DNA of 59,101 nucleotides, from contig CALFZO010000165.1 of the NCBI GenBank assembly GCA_937952305.1, positions 1 to 59,101 on the forward strand, written 5' to 3'. The position numbers and the translations under genes were made by a program. The notes below the pieces were generated by a model. That model was not told the DNA's origin. It saw nothing but the letters and a program-made list of their open reading frames with translations, and did no database searches. This DNA is from an uncultured Anaerolineales bacterium. Lineage in GTDB: Bacteria; Chloroflexota; Anaerolineae; Anaerolineales; UBA6663. This document shows, one piece after another, positions 33,136 to 42,405 of this stretch. The stretch's first letter is position 1. Each line of letters begins with the position of its first letter.

Positions 33136-34125
33136 TCAGGCTTGATCGAGCAGAAGACAAGCGGCGGCGTGGCCGAGGTCGGCGGCCGGGGTCAGGGCCG
33201 GATCGACGCTGCGGCAGCGCTCCGTGACGACGGGGCAGCGCGGATGGAAACGACAGCCCGGCGGGATGCGGACGGGGTTGGGCGTCTCGCCCTGCAGGAT
33301 GACCCGCTCGCGGCGCAGGCGCGGGTTGGGCACCGGCACCACCGACAGCAGAGCGCGCGTGTACGGGTGCTGTGGCGCGCGCAGCACGGCGCGCGTCGGG
33401 CCGATCTCGACGATGCGGCCCAGATACATCACGGCGATGCGGTCGGCGAAGTAAGCCACCGTGCTCAGATCGTGGGTGATAAACAGGACCGAGATGCCGC
33501 GCCGTTCGCGCAGATCGCTGAGCAGGTTCAGGATCTCGGCCCGGATGCTGACGTCCAGCATCGACACGGGCTCGTCGGCCAGGAGCACGCTCGGCTCCAG
33601 GACCAGCGCCGCCGCGATCACGACGCGCTGGCGCTGCCCGCCGGACAGCTCGTGCGGGCGCCGCCCGGCGAAGTGGTCGGCCGGCTTCAGGCCGGCCTCT
33701 TCCAGCGCCTTGAGCACCCGCGTCTGCCGTTCAGGGGCGGTGCCAGCCAGGCCGTGGACGACCAACGGCTCGGCCACGATCTCGCCGATGGTCATCATCG
33801 GGTTGAGCGACTCGTATGGGTCCTGGAACACCATTTGGACATGCCGGCGCAGCGTCTTGAGGGCCGCGCCGCGCGCCTGGGTGACGTCCTGCCCGTCGAA
33901 CCAGATGGCGCCGGCGTCGGCGGCCTCCAACCCCATCAAGGTCAGGGCCAGCGTGGACTTGCCGCAGCCGCTCTCGCCGGCCAGCGCCAGCACCTCGCCG
34001 CGTTCCAGCGCGAAGCTGACGCCATCCACAGCCCGCACCAGCGGCCGCGCTCCGCCCCACCCCTGGGCCGGCCCCACCGGAAAGAGCTTGCGCAAATCGC
34101 GGACCTCCAAGATGGGCGCTTTCAC
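33136..34125 (-). CDS. Peptide-type ABC transporter ATPase (DppF/OppF type)
   Basis: A 329-residue ATPase. Walker A GESGCGKSTLALTLMG, signature LSGGQRQRVVIAAAL, Walker B VLLADEPVSMLDVS and the switch His in FITHDLS are intact. The C-terminal oligopeptide-transporter tail has GCRFHPRCPVVTERC, the Cys-rich motif of this family, and HPYTRALLS before it. The stop TCA is near 33136 and the start overlaps the fused permease-ATPase gene by 4 nt (ATGA), so they are coupled. Last gene of the operon. Confidence 0.94.
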   Translation of the reverse strand: MKAPILEVRDLRKLFPVGPAQGWGGARPLVRAVDGVSFALERGEVLALAGESGCGKSTLALTLMGLEAADAGAIWFDGQDVTQARGAALKTLRRHVQMVFQDPYESLNPMMTIGEIVAEPLVVHGLAGTAPERQTRVLKALEEAGLKPADHFAGRRPHELSGGQRQRVVIAAALVLEPSVLLADEPVSMLDVSIRAEILNLLSDLRERRGISVLFITHDLSTVAYFADRIAVMYLGRIVEIGPTRAVLRAPQHPYTRALLSVVPVPNPRLRRERVILQGETPNPVRIPPGCRFHPRCPVVTERCRSVDPALTPAADLGHAAACLLLDQA

Positions 34126-36104
34126 GCCGCCCTCCCGGCCCGGCGGCCCGCTTCGGCCGGGTCCAACAAGTGGCAGCTGGCCGTATGGGCGCGCGCCACC
34201 GCGTGCAGCGCCGGCGGCTCGGTGTGGCAGCGCGCGAAAGCGGCCGGACAGCGCGGCGCGAAACGGCAGCCCGGCGGCAGGGCGTTCAGCCGCGGCGGGT
34301 AGCCGGGGATGGAGACCAAGCGGCCCCCTACCTGGGAGACATCGGGGAAGGCCTTGAGCAGCTGCTGGGTGTAAGGATGCTGCGGCTGGTTGTAGATCGT
34401 GTCCACGTCCGCGGACTCGGCCGCCACGCCGCCGTACATCACCAGGACGGTGTCACAGACCTCGGCCACCACGCCCAGGTCATGCGTGACGAAGATCACG
34501 GCCAGGCCGAGCTGGCGGCGCAGGCTGGCCAGCAGTTCCAGCACCTGGGCCTGGATCATCACGTCCAGGGCCGTGGTCGGCTCGTCGGCCATGATCACCT
34601 GCGGGTTGCAGGCCAGGGCCATGGCGATCATGGCGCGCTGGCGCATGCCGCCTGAATACTGGTGCGGGTACTGCGCGCGCCGCTCGGGCGCGATGCCCAC
34701 CAGATCCAGCAGTTCACAGACCCGGCGGTCCAGGCGGGCGGCGTCGTTCACCACCTCATGCCGCCGGATCGCCTCGCCGATCTGGTCACCGACCGTGCGC
34801 ACCGGGTTGAGCGCGTTCATGGCCCCCTGAAAGACCATGGCCAGTTCGCTCCAGCGCACGGCCTGCATCTCGCCCTCGCTCAGCCCGAGCAGGTCGCGGC
34901 CCAGAAACAGGACCTCGCCGCTGGTGATGCGGCCGCTGGCCGGCAGCAGCCGCAGCAGGCTGAGCATGAGCGTGGTCTTGCCGCAGCCGCTCTCGCCCAC
35001 CAGGCCCAGCATCTCGCCGCGGCGCAGGCTGAAACTCACGCCCTCCACTGCGCGCGCCGGGGCGGCGCCCGGGCTGACGAACTCCACGGACAGGTCGCGC
35101 ACCTCCAGCAGCACCGGCGCCGCGGACAGGTCATCCGGCGGACGCGGCGCCGGCGGGCGGGCCAACCGATCCTCCTGCGAGGTCAGGCGTTCGGTCAGGC
35201 GGGCCACCATGCGCGCCCCGGCCGAGAGGTGATGGGACTGGGTGCGCGGGTTCAGGATCTGCTCCAGGCCGTAGCCCAGCAGCGTGCAGCCCAGCACCAC
35301 CCAGACGATGCCGAAGCCGGGCGGCACCAGCGCCCACCAGGCGCCCACGCTCATCGCGCCGCGCGTGAAAGCGAAGTTGAGCATCTGGCCCCAGCTGACC
35401 GCAGTGGGGTCGGACAGGCCCAGGAAGCTGAGCGTGCTCTCGTTGAGGATGGCCAGCGAGATGACCAGGACGGTATTGACCACCAGCAGCGGCAGGACCA
35501 GCGGCAGGATGTGGCGGGCGATGATGCGCGGGCTGCTGGCGCCGATGGCGCGGGCGCGCGTGACGAACTTGCGCTCCTTGACGGCCAGGGTCTGCGAGCG
35601 CACCAGGCGCGCCGTGCCAGTCCAACCGACAATGCCGATCACGAGGATGATGTTGAACAGGCTCGGCGCCGTCAGCGCCACCAACACCAGGGTTAAGGGC
35701 AGATCCGGGATGACCAGGATGATGTCGGTGAAGCGCATCAGCACATTGTCGACGCGGCCGCCGTAGTAGCCGGCCGTCAGCCCGATCAGGCCGCCGATGA
35801 CGACCGAGATAAACGAGGCGAAGAAGCCGACGGTCAGCGAGACGCGCGCGCCGTAAAGGAAGCTAGACAGGACGTCCTTGCCGCCGTCGTCGGTGCCCAG
35901 CCAGTGAGCGGCGCTGGGCGGGGCATACACGTCCTCGATCGTGACGCGCAGCGAAGCCTCCGGGTCATACGGGGCCAGCCACGGCGCGGCCACGGCCACC
36001 AGCAGGGCGGCCGCCAGCATGGCCAAACCGGCCAAAGCCATGCGGTTGGCGCGCACGCTGCGCCAGAAGGCGCGGAAATCGGAAGTCGGCGCTGAAGACG
36101 TCAT
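34122..36104 (-). CDS. Fused peptide-type ABC transporter permease-ATPase (DppC-DppD)
   Basis: A 660-residue fusion of two subunits normally separate. Residues about 1-300 form a DppC-type permease (DFRAFWRSVRANRMALAGLA, SFLYGARVSLTVGFFASFIS, EAA-like loop ARAIGASSPRIIARHILPLV). A linker leads to a DppD-type ATPase from about 330: Walker A GESGCGKTT, signature YSGGMRQRAM, Walker B VIMADEPTTALDV and the Cys-rich tail GCRFAPRCPAAFARC. Such fusions are known in several phyla and enforce equal amounts of the two parts. It lies between the DppB-type permease and the DppF-type ATPase in one operon. Confidence 0.92.
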   Translation of the reverse strand: MTSSAPTSDFRAFWRSVRANRMALAGLAMLAAALLVAVAAPWLAPYDPEASLRVTIEDVYAPPSAAHWLGTDDGGKDVLSSFLYGARVSLTVGFFASFISVVIGGLIGLTAGYYGGRVDNVLMRFTDIILVIPDLPLTLVLVALTAPSLFNIILVIGIVGWTGTARLVRSQTLAVKERKFVTRARAIGASSPRIIARHILPLVLPLLVVNTVLVISLAILNESTLSFLGLSDPTAVSWGQMLNFAFTRGAMSVGAWWALVPPGFGIVWVVLGCTLLGYGLEQILNPRTQSHHLSAGARMVARLTERLTSQEDRLARPPAPRPPDDLSAAPVLLEVRDLSVEFVSPGAAPARAVEGVSFSLRRGEMLGLVGESGCGKTTLMLSLLRLLPASGRITSGEVLFLGRDLLGLSEGEMQAVRWSELAMVFQGAMNALNPVRTVGDQIGEAIRRHEVVNDAARLDRRVCELLDLVGIAPERRAQYPHQYSGGMRQRAMIAMALACNPQVIMADEPTTALDVMIQAQVLELLASLRRQLGLAVIFVTHDLGVVAEVCDTVLVMYGGVAAESADVDTIYNQPQHPYTQQLLKAFPDVSQVGGRLVSIPGYPPRLNALPPGCRFAPRCPAAFARCHTEPPALHAVARAHTASCHLLDPAEAGRRAGRAA

Positions 36105-36128
36105 AGGCGCTGAAAGCCCAACCAGCGC

Positions 36129-37160
36129 TCAGCCGGTCTGCACCCGCGGATCCAGGAACGAGTACAGCAGGTCGGCGAATAGGTTGGCGAAGATCACGCT
36201 GATGGCCAGCAGCAGAAACGCGCCCTGCAGCAGAGGATAGTCGCGGCGCACAATGGCCTCGTAGGTGGCCAGCCCCAGGCCGGGCCAGGAGAAGACGGAC
36301 TCGATCTGAATGGCGCCGGCGACGGTGAAGCCCAGGTTGAGGGCCACGATCGTCACGATGGGCAGGGCGGCGTTGCGCAGCGCGTGGTCCTTGAGGATCT
36401 GGAAAGTGGTGAGCCCCTTGGCCTTGGCCGTAAGAATATAGTCCTCGGCCAGGATATCGAGCATGGTGCTGCGCATGATCAGCACGTACTCAGCCACAAA
36501 GATGATCGTGTAAGTGAGGGTCGGCAGCAACAGGTGCCGGCCGGTGTCCCACCAGGCCTCCAGCGGGCTGGCGAAGGCCAGGCCGGGCGTGGCCTTGCCG
36601 CCCAGGGGCAGGCCGAATTGCGTGCTGCCCCACAAGAGCAGGATGATGCCCAGCCAGAAGGTCGGCAGACTCCAGGCCACCAGGCTGCCCACCAGCGCGG
36701 CGTAGTCGATGAGCGTGCGCGCGCGCCAGGCCGCCACCACGCCCAGAGCGATGCCGATCACAATTGACAGCACCGTGCCCAGCCCCACCAGCAGCACAGT
36801 GTTGCCCAGCCGCTCCGCCAGGATAGCGGCCACCGGCCGGTTGGTGTGATAGCTGGTGCCCAGGTCGCCGCTCAGCAGGTTGCCGAGATAGATGAAGAAT
36901 TGGGTCTCCAGCGGATTGACCCAGCAGTCTCCGAGGCGCAGCGGGTTGAGAGTCTCAAAGCAGTTGATGACGGGTTTGTCCAGCCCGAAGCGGACGCGCA
37001 GCGCTTCCTGCGCGGCCTTGGTCAGGCGCGGGTCGCGCACGCCAGCCCGGGCCGGATCGCCGGGCAGCACGCGGAACAGGAAGAAGTTCAGGACCAGGAC
37101 GAACAGGATCGTAAACAGCGCCCAGGCGAACTTCTGCAGCAGAAACTGATAGCGTTTCAA
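36129..37160 (-). CDS. Peptide-type ABC transporter permease (DppB type)
   Basis: A 343-residue permease with six helices. KFAWALFTILFVLVLNFFLF is the first helix, followed by RVLPGDPARA, the DppB signature. The EAA loop reads LTAKAKGLTTFQILKDHALR and the C-terminus has VFSWPGLGLATYEAIVRRDYP. It starts with TTG at 37160 without a clear Shine-Dalgarno, which may reduce its expression, and it is separated from the binding-protein gene by a 208-nt gap holding a repeat element. The stop is 24 nt before the fused permease-ATPase gene. Confidence 0.92.
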   Translation of the reverse strand: MKRYQFLLQKFAWALFTILFVLVLNFFLFRVLPGDPARAGVRDPRLTKAAQEALRVRFGLDKPVINCFETLNPLRLGDCWVNPLETQFFIYLGNLLSGDLGTSYHTNRPVAAILAERLGNTVLLVGLGTVLSIVIGIALGVVAAWRARTLIDYAALVGSLVAWSLPTFWLGIILLLWGSTQFGLPLGGKATPGLAFASPLEAWWDTGRHLLLPTLTYTIIFVAEYVLIMRSTMLDILAEDYILTAKAKGLTTFQILKDHALRNAALPIVTIVALNLGFTVAGAIQIESVFSWPGLGLATYEAIVRRDYPLLQGAFLLLAISVIFANLFADLLYSFLDPRVQTG

Positions 37161-37247
37161 GGCGGATTGCGGCCGGCCCTGCTTGGCGGGGCCGGCCGCC
37201 AGCGGTCAGGTAGTTTCTAGAGTGGTTCCCGATATGACTTGCGCTCG

Positions 37248-37346
37248 GTCATTCCGGCGCACCACGGCCCGGAAGCGGAGCGCAGTGGGGAGCCGGAATC
37301 CAGTCGATTTTGGCGGGCGCTGGACCCCGGCCTTCGCCGGGGTGAC
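37248..37346. repeat. Palindromic intergenic repeat (REP/MITE-like, about 99 bp)
   Basis: Two hairpins, ATTCCGGC/GCCGGAAT (37251-37258 with 37292-37299) and ACCCCGGC-CTTC-GCCGGGGT (37324-37343), are enclosed by terminal inverted repeats GTCATTCCGGC and GCCGGGGTGAC. The layout and the GTCATTCC...GGAATCCAG...CTGGACCCC...GGTGAC wording match the widespread short palindromic repeats found between genes in many bacteria. It lies within the peptide transporter operon. Confidence 0.7.
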
Positions 37347-37368
37347 ATCAGCGCCAGCGGACATTGCT

Positions 37369-39021
37369 TTACCGAACCGGCTCGATGATGACCAGGGAGC
37401 TGACGTCCTCCAGCTGCACCTTGCCCGCGTCGGTGATCCAGCCCTGGAAGCGGTCGGTGCGGTAGGCCTGCACGGCCTGCTCGTAGTAGGGGATGATGTA
37501 GACGACGTCCTCGTGGGCGATCTTCTGCATCTCATGCACCAGGGCGATGCGCTTCTGCAAGTCCAGTTCGCGGCTCTGCTCCAGGAAGAGCGCGTCGTAA
37601 CGCGGGTTGGCGTAACCAGTCTCGCTGCTGCCGGTCGGGATCTGGTCGGTCGTCATCACGCGCAGCAGCGCGTACGGGTCGGGATCGGACACCCAGCTCC
37701 ACAGCATGATGTCGAAATCGAAGGCCGGGCAGCAGGCCGCGGTGAGGGCATCCGGGTCCACGGCCTGCGGCTCCACGGCCACGCCGATCTGCTGCCACAT
37801 GTCGCTGAGCAGCTCCGCGCGCCGCGGCGCGTCCACGCTGTCGCTGGGCCAGTTGAGGCGGAAGGTCAGCGGCCGGCTGCCATCGGGCAGCTCGCGCACG
37901 CCGTCGCCGTCGCTGTCCTGGTAGCCGGCGTCGTCCAGGATCTGGTTGGCCCGGGCGATATCGTAGGCGTAGTCGGTCAGGCTGCTGTTGTACCACTGCC
38001 CCAGGCCGTCGGGGATCAGCGCCAGGCCGGGCGTGCCCAGGCCGAGCAAGACGACGTCGATGAGTTTCTGCTTATCGGTGGCATGCGCCAGCGCCAGGCG
38101 CACGTTCCGGTCGCGCAGGGCTGGGTGGCCCGTGCACACGCCGCCGTCAGCCGTCGGACAGTTCTCGGGCGCCACCTGGTTGAGGATGATGTCGCTGACG
38201 CTCGGCGCAAAGGGCGCGCCGATGACGAGTTTGACGTTCGGGTCGTTGCGCAAGCTGGCCACGGCCGTGTTGGTCATCTCGGTGATGGCGTCCACCTGGC
38301 CGGTCTTGATGGCCTGCACGAGCGCATCCGGGTTCTCAAACGTCTGGAAGATGACCTCGTCCACCTTCGGCGGCGTGGCCCAGTGGTCCGGGTTGGCGAC
38401 CAGGTGCACGAACTGGTTCTGCTGATACTCCTTCATCTTGAACGGCCCGGTGCCGATCATGGCCGTGTTCTCAAACTCCACCGGGTCCTGATCCTGCCAG
38501 ACGTGCTGCGGCAGGATAAACAGATAGCTCAACAGGTACTCGATGTTGGGCACGGCCTCGGTCAAGGTCAGCACCACGGTCCGGTCGTCCGGGGTCGTGA
38601 TGGTGTCGAAGTTGAGGGTGTAGCCGTTAAGATACGGGTAATCCGTGGTCGACCGGTACAGTTCCAGCGAAAAGGCGACGTCCTTGGCCGTCAGCGGCTG
38701 GCCGTCGTGGAACTTGACGCCGGAGCGGATGGTGAAGGTCCAGGTCAGGCCGTCGTCCGAGCGCTGCGCGTTCTCGGCCAGATCGGCCTTGAATGACCCG
38801 TCCAACTGCGGGAGATAGAGCGAGTCATACACCAGGGCGAAGAGCGTGTAGGCCTCCACCAGCACGGCCACGCCCGGGTTGAGCGAGTCCGGGCTCCCCT
38901 TCCAACCCAGGCGCACTACGGCCGGGCCGGGGGTCGCGGTCGGCGCCGTCTGCGCCGGGGCCCCACAGGCCGCCAGGCTGAGCGACACGACCAGCAGGGC
39001 AAGCAAGGCTCTTTTCAGCAT
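37369..39021 (-). CDS. Peptide-type ABC transporter substrate-binding lipoprotein (SBP family 5)
   Basis: A 550-residue exported lipoprotein: LLALLVVSLSLAAC ends in a lipobox Cys, followed by a short linker. The mature protein has family 5 landmarks: WKGSPDSLNPG, YDSLYLPQLDGSFKADLAEN, TWTFTIRSGVKFHDGQPLTA (the strongly conserved KFHDG), IGTGPFKMKEYQ and ALAHATDKQKLIDVVL. Substrates of the family include peptides, sugars, nickel and others; this one is not predictable. CCTCCGGAGGGAATGTA precedes the ATG. It follows the flavoenzyme gene by 51 nt. Confidence 0.93.
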   Translation of the reverse strand: MLKRALLALLVVSLSLAACGAPAQTAPTATPGPAVVRLGWKGSPDSLNPGVAVLVEAYTLFALVYDSLYLPQLDGSFKADLAENAQRSDDGLTWTFTIRSGVKFHDGQPLTAKDVAFSLELYRSTTDYPYLNGYTLNFDTITTPDDRTVVLTLTEAVPNIEYLLSYLFILPQHVWQDQDPVEFENTAMIGTGPFKMKEYQQNQFVHLVANPDHWATPPKVDEVIFQTFENPDALVQAIKTGQVDAITEMTNTAVASLRNDPNVKLVIGAPFAPSVSDIILNQVAPENCPTADGGVCTGHPALRDRNVRLALAHATDKQKLIDVVLLGLGTPGLALIPDGLGQWYNSSLTDYAYDIARANQILDDAGYQDSDGDGVRELPDGSRPLTFRLNWPSDSVDAPRRAELLSDMWQQIGVAVEPQAVDPDALTAACCPAFDFDIMLWSWVSDPDPYALLRVMTTDQIPTGSSETGYANPRYDALFLEQSRELDLQKRIALVHEMQKIAHEDVVYIIPYYEQAVQAYRTDRFQGWITDAGKVQLEDVSSLVIIEPVR

Positions 39022-39072
39022 TACATTCCCTCCGGAGGAATGAGCCGCCGGCCGGGGGCCCGGCCCGGCACC

Positions 39073-40239
39073 TCAGACCATGAAGCTCTTGGGCGGGTTT
39101 TCCATCTGCAGGATCGGGCGATCCAGGCGGAATGGCCGCAAGTCATGGGCCGTCTGACCATCCAGCGCCAGCTCGCTCAGAATGCGCCCGATCACCGACG
39201 AGAACTTGAAGTCGTGGGCAGCGCCGATAGCGACCAGGACGTTGGGCAGGCCGGGCAGCACGTCCAGCACGAAATCACGATCCGGCGTCAGCGTGTACAG
39301 GCAGGTCTTGGTGAACAGCGGCGGGCCGTAGGCGGCCGGGAGGTGCTTCTCGAAGAACGCGGACAGCCGCAGCAGGTTGGCGGGGTCCGGGTCGAAGGTA
39401 CGCGTCTCCACGGAGACCTCGCGCCCGCCCACATCCTGCGCGCCTTTGACGCCGCGCTCGCCGTAGACGGGGAAGCCGTAGAAGCAAGGCTCGTCCATCC
39501 AGATCCACACCGGAAACCGCTCGGGCGCAAACTGGCCGAGGTGCGGCGTGGCGAAGTAGGTCAGCTGCTCCTGCGTCACCGTCAGCGGCAGGCGCAGCCC
39601 GAAGTGGCTGAGCAGGTGGTTGGACCACGCGCCGGCGGCCAGGATCAGTTTCTCGCAACGATAGACCGCGCCGCCCGCCACCACCTCTACGCCGTCGCGC
39701 AGGGCGCGCAGGCCGGTGACCGGGGCCTGGTCGATCAGGGTCGCGCCCTGCGCCTGGGCCATGCGCCGGTGCGCGGCCGTGCCGCGGTTGGCCGGCGCGA
39801 TGCCGCCCTCCGGCTGATACAGCGCCAGGGTGTCGTCGTCCAGATGCCACTGCGGCCAGCGGCGCATGGCCTCGCGCGCGTCCAGCAGCTCAAACGGCAC
39901 GCCGCAGGCGGCCAAGCTGCTGGTGTAATCGCTGATGGGGATGCGGGCGTTGGCGGGGGAGAGGTCGAGGCCGCCCGTCTTGAGGAGCAACGTCTCGCCC
40001 GAGTCGGCTTCTAGTTCGTGCCAGGCCTGATAGGCGGCCTTGGCCAGCGCCACGTAGCCGGCGGTGTGATAAGAGAGGCGGATGATGCGCGAGTGGTCGT
40101 GCGAGCCGCCGCGGTCATGGCCGAGCGCGAACTGCTCCAGGCCGAGGACGTCGGCGCCGGCCCGGCGGGCGAGCCAATAGACGGCGCCGCTGCCCAGGCC
40201 GCCCAGACCAAGCACGATATATCGGTACTCACGCCGCAT
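39073..40239 (-). CDS. FAD-dependent oxidoreductase (monomeric sarcosine oxidase/SolA type)
   Basis: A 388-residue flavoenzyme. The N-terminal dinucleotide motif is YIVLGLGGLGSGAVYWLARR and the next strand ends in LGLEQF. GGSHDHSRIIRLSYH is a signature of monomeric sarcosine and N-methyltryptophan oxidases. The Cys in KTCLYTLTPDRDF (about 312) is at the position of the covalent FAD attachment in that family. GAAHDFKFSSVIGRIL is the C-terminal FAD-binding motif. Expected reaction: oxidative demethylation of an N-methyl or secondary amine, giving H2O2. It is the first gene of the peptide-transporter operon, driven by a strong promoter. Confidence 0.9.
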   Translation of the reverse strand: MRREYRYIVLGLGGLGSGAVYWLARRAGADVLGLEQFALGHDRGGSHDHSRIIRLSYHTAGYVALAKAAYQAWHELEADSGETLLLKTGGLDLSPANARIPISDYTSSLAACGVPFELLDAREAMRRWPQWHLDDDTLALYQPEGGIAPANRGTAAHRRMAQAQGATLIDQAPVTGLRALRDGVEVVAGGAVYRCEKLILAAGAWSNHLLSHFGLRLPLTVTQEQLTYFATPHLGQFAPERFPVWIWMDEPCFYGFPVYGERGVKGAQDVGGREVSVETRTFDPDPANLLRLSAFFEKHLPAAYGPPLFTKTCLYTLTPDRDFVLDVLPGLPNVLVAIGAAHDFKFSSVIGRILSELALDGQTAHDLRPFRLDRPILQMENPPKSFMV

Positions 40240-40329
40240 ACAAGCGCAAGGCCGCCCGCACCTGCGGGAGGCGCGGGTTGGCCGGCGGGGTCCTTTCGAT
40301 TAGCGCCTCAAACGGACTTGTAATTCGGA

Positions 40330-40357
40330 AGTATAGAGACAAAAATAGGGCTGTCAA
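40330..40357 (-). promoter_or_regulatory. Strong sigma-70-type promoter of the flavoenzyme/transporter operon
   Basis: On the minus strand TTGACA (40352-40357), a 16-bp A/T-rich spacer and TATACT (40330-40335) are almost consensus and stand out in this GC-rich DNA. The transcript would start near 40323, about 84 nt before the flavoenzyme ATG. Confidence 0.85.
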
Positions 40358-40386
40358 GCTGACCGGCCCAACGTGAGGACCCGCGC

Positions 40387-42393
40387 ATGAACGCTCTTTA
40401 TTCCGTGCAAGTGGACGAGCACGTGCCTGTGCGCATGCGTGACGGCGTCACGCTCTCCGCCAGCCTGTACCGGCCGGTGCCGCGCCAACCGGGCGAGACG
40501 TTCCCGGCCGTCCTGGAGCTGATCCCGTATCGCAAGGATGATTGGCGCTACAACGGCGACCTGGCGCGCATGACCTACCTGGCCCAGCGCGGCTACGTGG
40601 GCTGCCGCGTGGACGTGCGCGGCACCGGCAGCAGCCAGGGCCTGGCCCTAGACGAGTACGCGGAGGCCGAGACGGAGGACGGCGTGGAGCTGGTGGCCTG
40701 GCTGGCCGCCCAGCCCTGGGGCAACGGCCGGGTGGGCATGTGGGGCATCAGCTACGGCGGCTTCACGGCCATCCAGGTGGCCATGCGCCAGCCACCGGCG
40801 CTGCATGCCATCGCCCCGATGTACGCCACCGACGACCGTTACCTGACCGACGTGCATTACCTGGGCGGCTGCCTGACGGGCAGTGACCTGGCGCAGTACG
40901 CGGTGGGGATGGTGGCCATGAACGCGCTGCCGCCGAAGATGGAGATCGCGGGCGCGCGCTGGGCGGACGAGTGGAAGGCGCGGCTGGAGCAGACGCCGCC
41001 CTGGCTGGTGACCTGGCTCCGCCACCAGACCGACGGCGGCTACTGGCGGCACAACTCGCTGCGGCCGGATTACGCCCGCCTGCAAATCCCGGTGCTTCAC
41101 TTTGGCGGCTGGGCCGACGGTTACCGCGACGCCGTGCTGCGCATGCAGGCGGCGTGCCCGCAGCAAAAGTGCATCGTCGGGCCGTGGTCCCACAGTTTCC
41201 CGGACTCGGCCTGGCCGGGGCCGAACATCGACTGGCTGGACGAAATGGTCCGCTTCTTTGATTACCATCTGAAAGGCCGCGCCAACGGCTGGGACGCCGA
41301 GCCGCCGGTGCGCGTCTTCCTGGAGGCGTATACGCCGCCGACAGGCTTCCCGGAGCGCAAAGCCGGCGCCTGGCGCAGCTACCCCGCCTTTCCGGCGCCC
41401 GGCACGCAGTCCCAGACCTGGCACCTGGACGACGGCCAATTGCAGGCCGCCGCCCCGGCGACCGCCCAGACCTTCCGCTACCCGCACCGCCCCGCCTGGG
41501 GCACCGCCGGGCCGCTGTGTTCCGGCGCCGGCGCGCCGCCCAACGGGCTGGCCCGCGACCTGCGGGCCGAGGACGCGCTCTGCCCGGCCTTCACCAGCGC
41601 GCCGTTGGCCGAACCCGTAGACGTCTTCGGCTTCCCGGAGGTGGTGCTGCACCTGAGTTGCAGCGCGCCCGTGGCCACGGCCGTGGTGCGCGTGTCCGAC
41701 GTCCACCCCGATGGCACCTCCGCGCTGGTGACCTGGGGCGCGCTCAACCTGACGCACCGGGACGGCCACACCCGGCCGGAAGCGCTGACGCCTGGCACGG
41801 TTTACCCGATCACGCTGCGCCTTAACGCCACCGCTTACCAGTTCCTGCCCGGCCACCGGATCCGGGTCACCGTCGCCAGCGCGCATTGGCCGCTGCTCTG
41901 GCCGTCGCCGTACCCGGGCGAGAACGCGCTGCATTGCGGGCCGGCGGCCCCCTCGCAGCTGACGCTGCCGATCGTCCCGCCCAGCGCTCTGCCGGCGCCG
42001 CGTTTCAAGGACACGCCGCCCGAGCTTCTGGCGGTCGGCGGCGGCCACGAGGAGGCGCCGCGCTGGCACATCGTGGAGGATGTGCTGGCCGGCAGCGTCA
42101 CCGTCAGTACCTACCAGGGCGATACGACGCTCATCGCCAACGGCCAGACGCTGGCCACTGAGGAACGCCTGGAGCTGACGGCCTATCACGCCGACCCCGC
42201 TCACACGCGCCTGTACAACGAGTGCAACTACCGGCTGAGCGAGCACGGCACCACCACCCACGTCCGCTCCAGCGGCACCTTCCGCAGCACGGCCACGGAG
42301 ATCCACCTCGATATTCAGTTGACGGTGACCCTCAACGGGAACTTGTTCTTCCAGCGCGCCTGGCTGGAGACGGTGCCGCGCCAGGGGCTGTGA
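40387..42393 (+). CDS. CocE/NonD-family (peptidase S15-like) hydrolase
   Basis: A 668-residue alpha/beta hydrolase. The N-terminal half is the S15 catalytic domain: CRVDVRGTGSSQG, nucleophile Ser in MWGISYGGFT (about 121), Asp in HFGGWADGY (about 240) and His in IVGPWSHS (about 267). The C-terminal half is the jelly-roll domain of X-Pro dipeptidyl peptidases and cocaine esterase (PVDVFGFPEVVLHLSCSAPV, LPGHRIRVTVASAHWPLLWP). Expected reaction: cleavage of an ester, amide or N-terminal dipeptide; no signal peptide, so intracellular. A GTGAGGA ribosome site precedes the ATG. It is divergent from the flavoenzyme/transporter operon and could share its substrate. Confidence 0.92.
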   Translation: MNALYSVQVDEHVPVRMRDGVTLSASLYRPVPRQPGETFPAVLELIPYRKDDWRYNGDLARMTYLAQRGYVGCRVDVRGTGSSQGLALDEYAEAETEDGVELVAWLAAQPWGNGRVGMWGISYGGFTAIQVAMRQPPALHAIAPMYATDDRYLTDVHYLGGCLTGSDLAQYAVGMVAMNALPPKMEIAGARWADEWKARLEQTPPWLVTWLRHQTDGGYWRHNSLRPDYARLQIPVLHFGGWADGYRDAVLRMQAACPQQKCIVGPWSHSFPDSAWPGPNIDWLDEMVRFFDYHLKGRANGWDAEPPVRVFLEAYTPPTGFPERKAGAWRSYPAFPAPGTQSQTWHLDDGQLQAAAPATAQTFRYPHRPAWGTAGPLCSGAGAPPNGLARDLRAEDALCPAFTSAPLAEPVDVFGFPEVVLHLSCSAPVATAVVRVSDVHPDGTSALVTWGALNLTHRDGHTRPEALTPGTVYPITLRLNATAYQFLPGHRIRVTVASAHWPLLWPSPYPGENALHCGPAAPSQLTLPIVPPSALPAPRFKDTPPELLAVGGGHEEAPRWHIVEDVLAGSVTVSTYQGDTTLIANGQTLATEERLELTAYHADPAHTRLYNECNYRLSEHGTTTHVRSSGTFRSTATEIHLDIQLTVTLNGNLFFQRAWLETVPRQGL

Positions 42394-42405
42394 ACGCCGG
42401 CGCCG

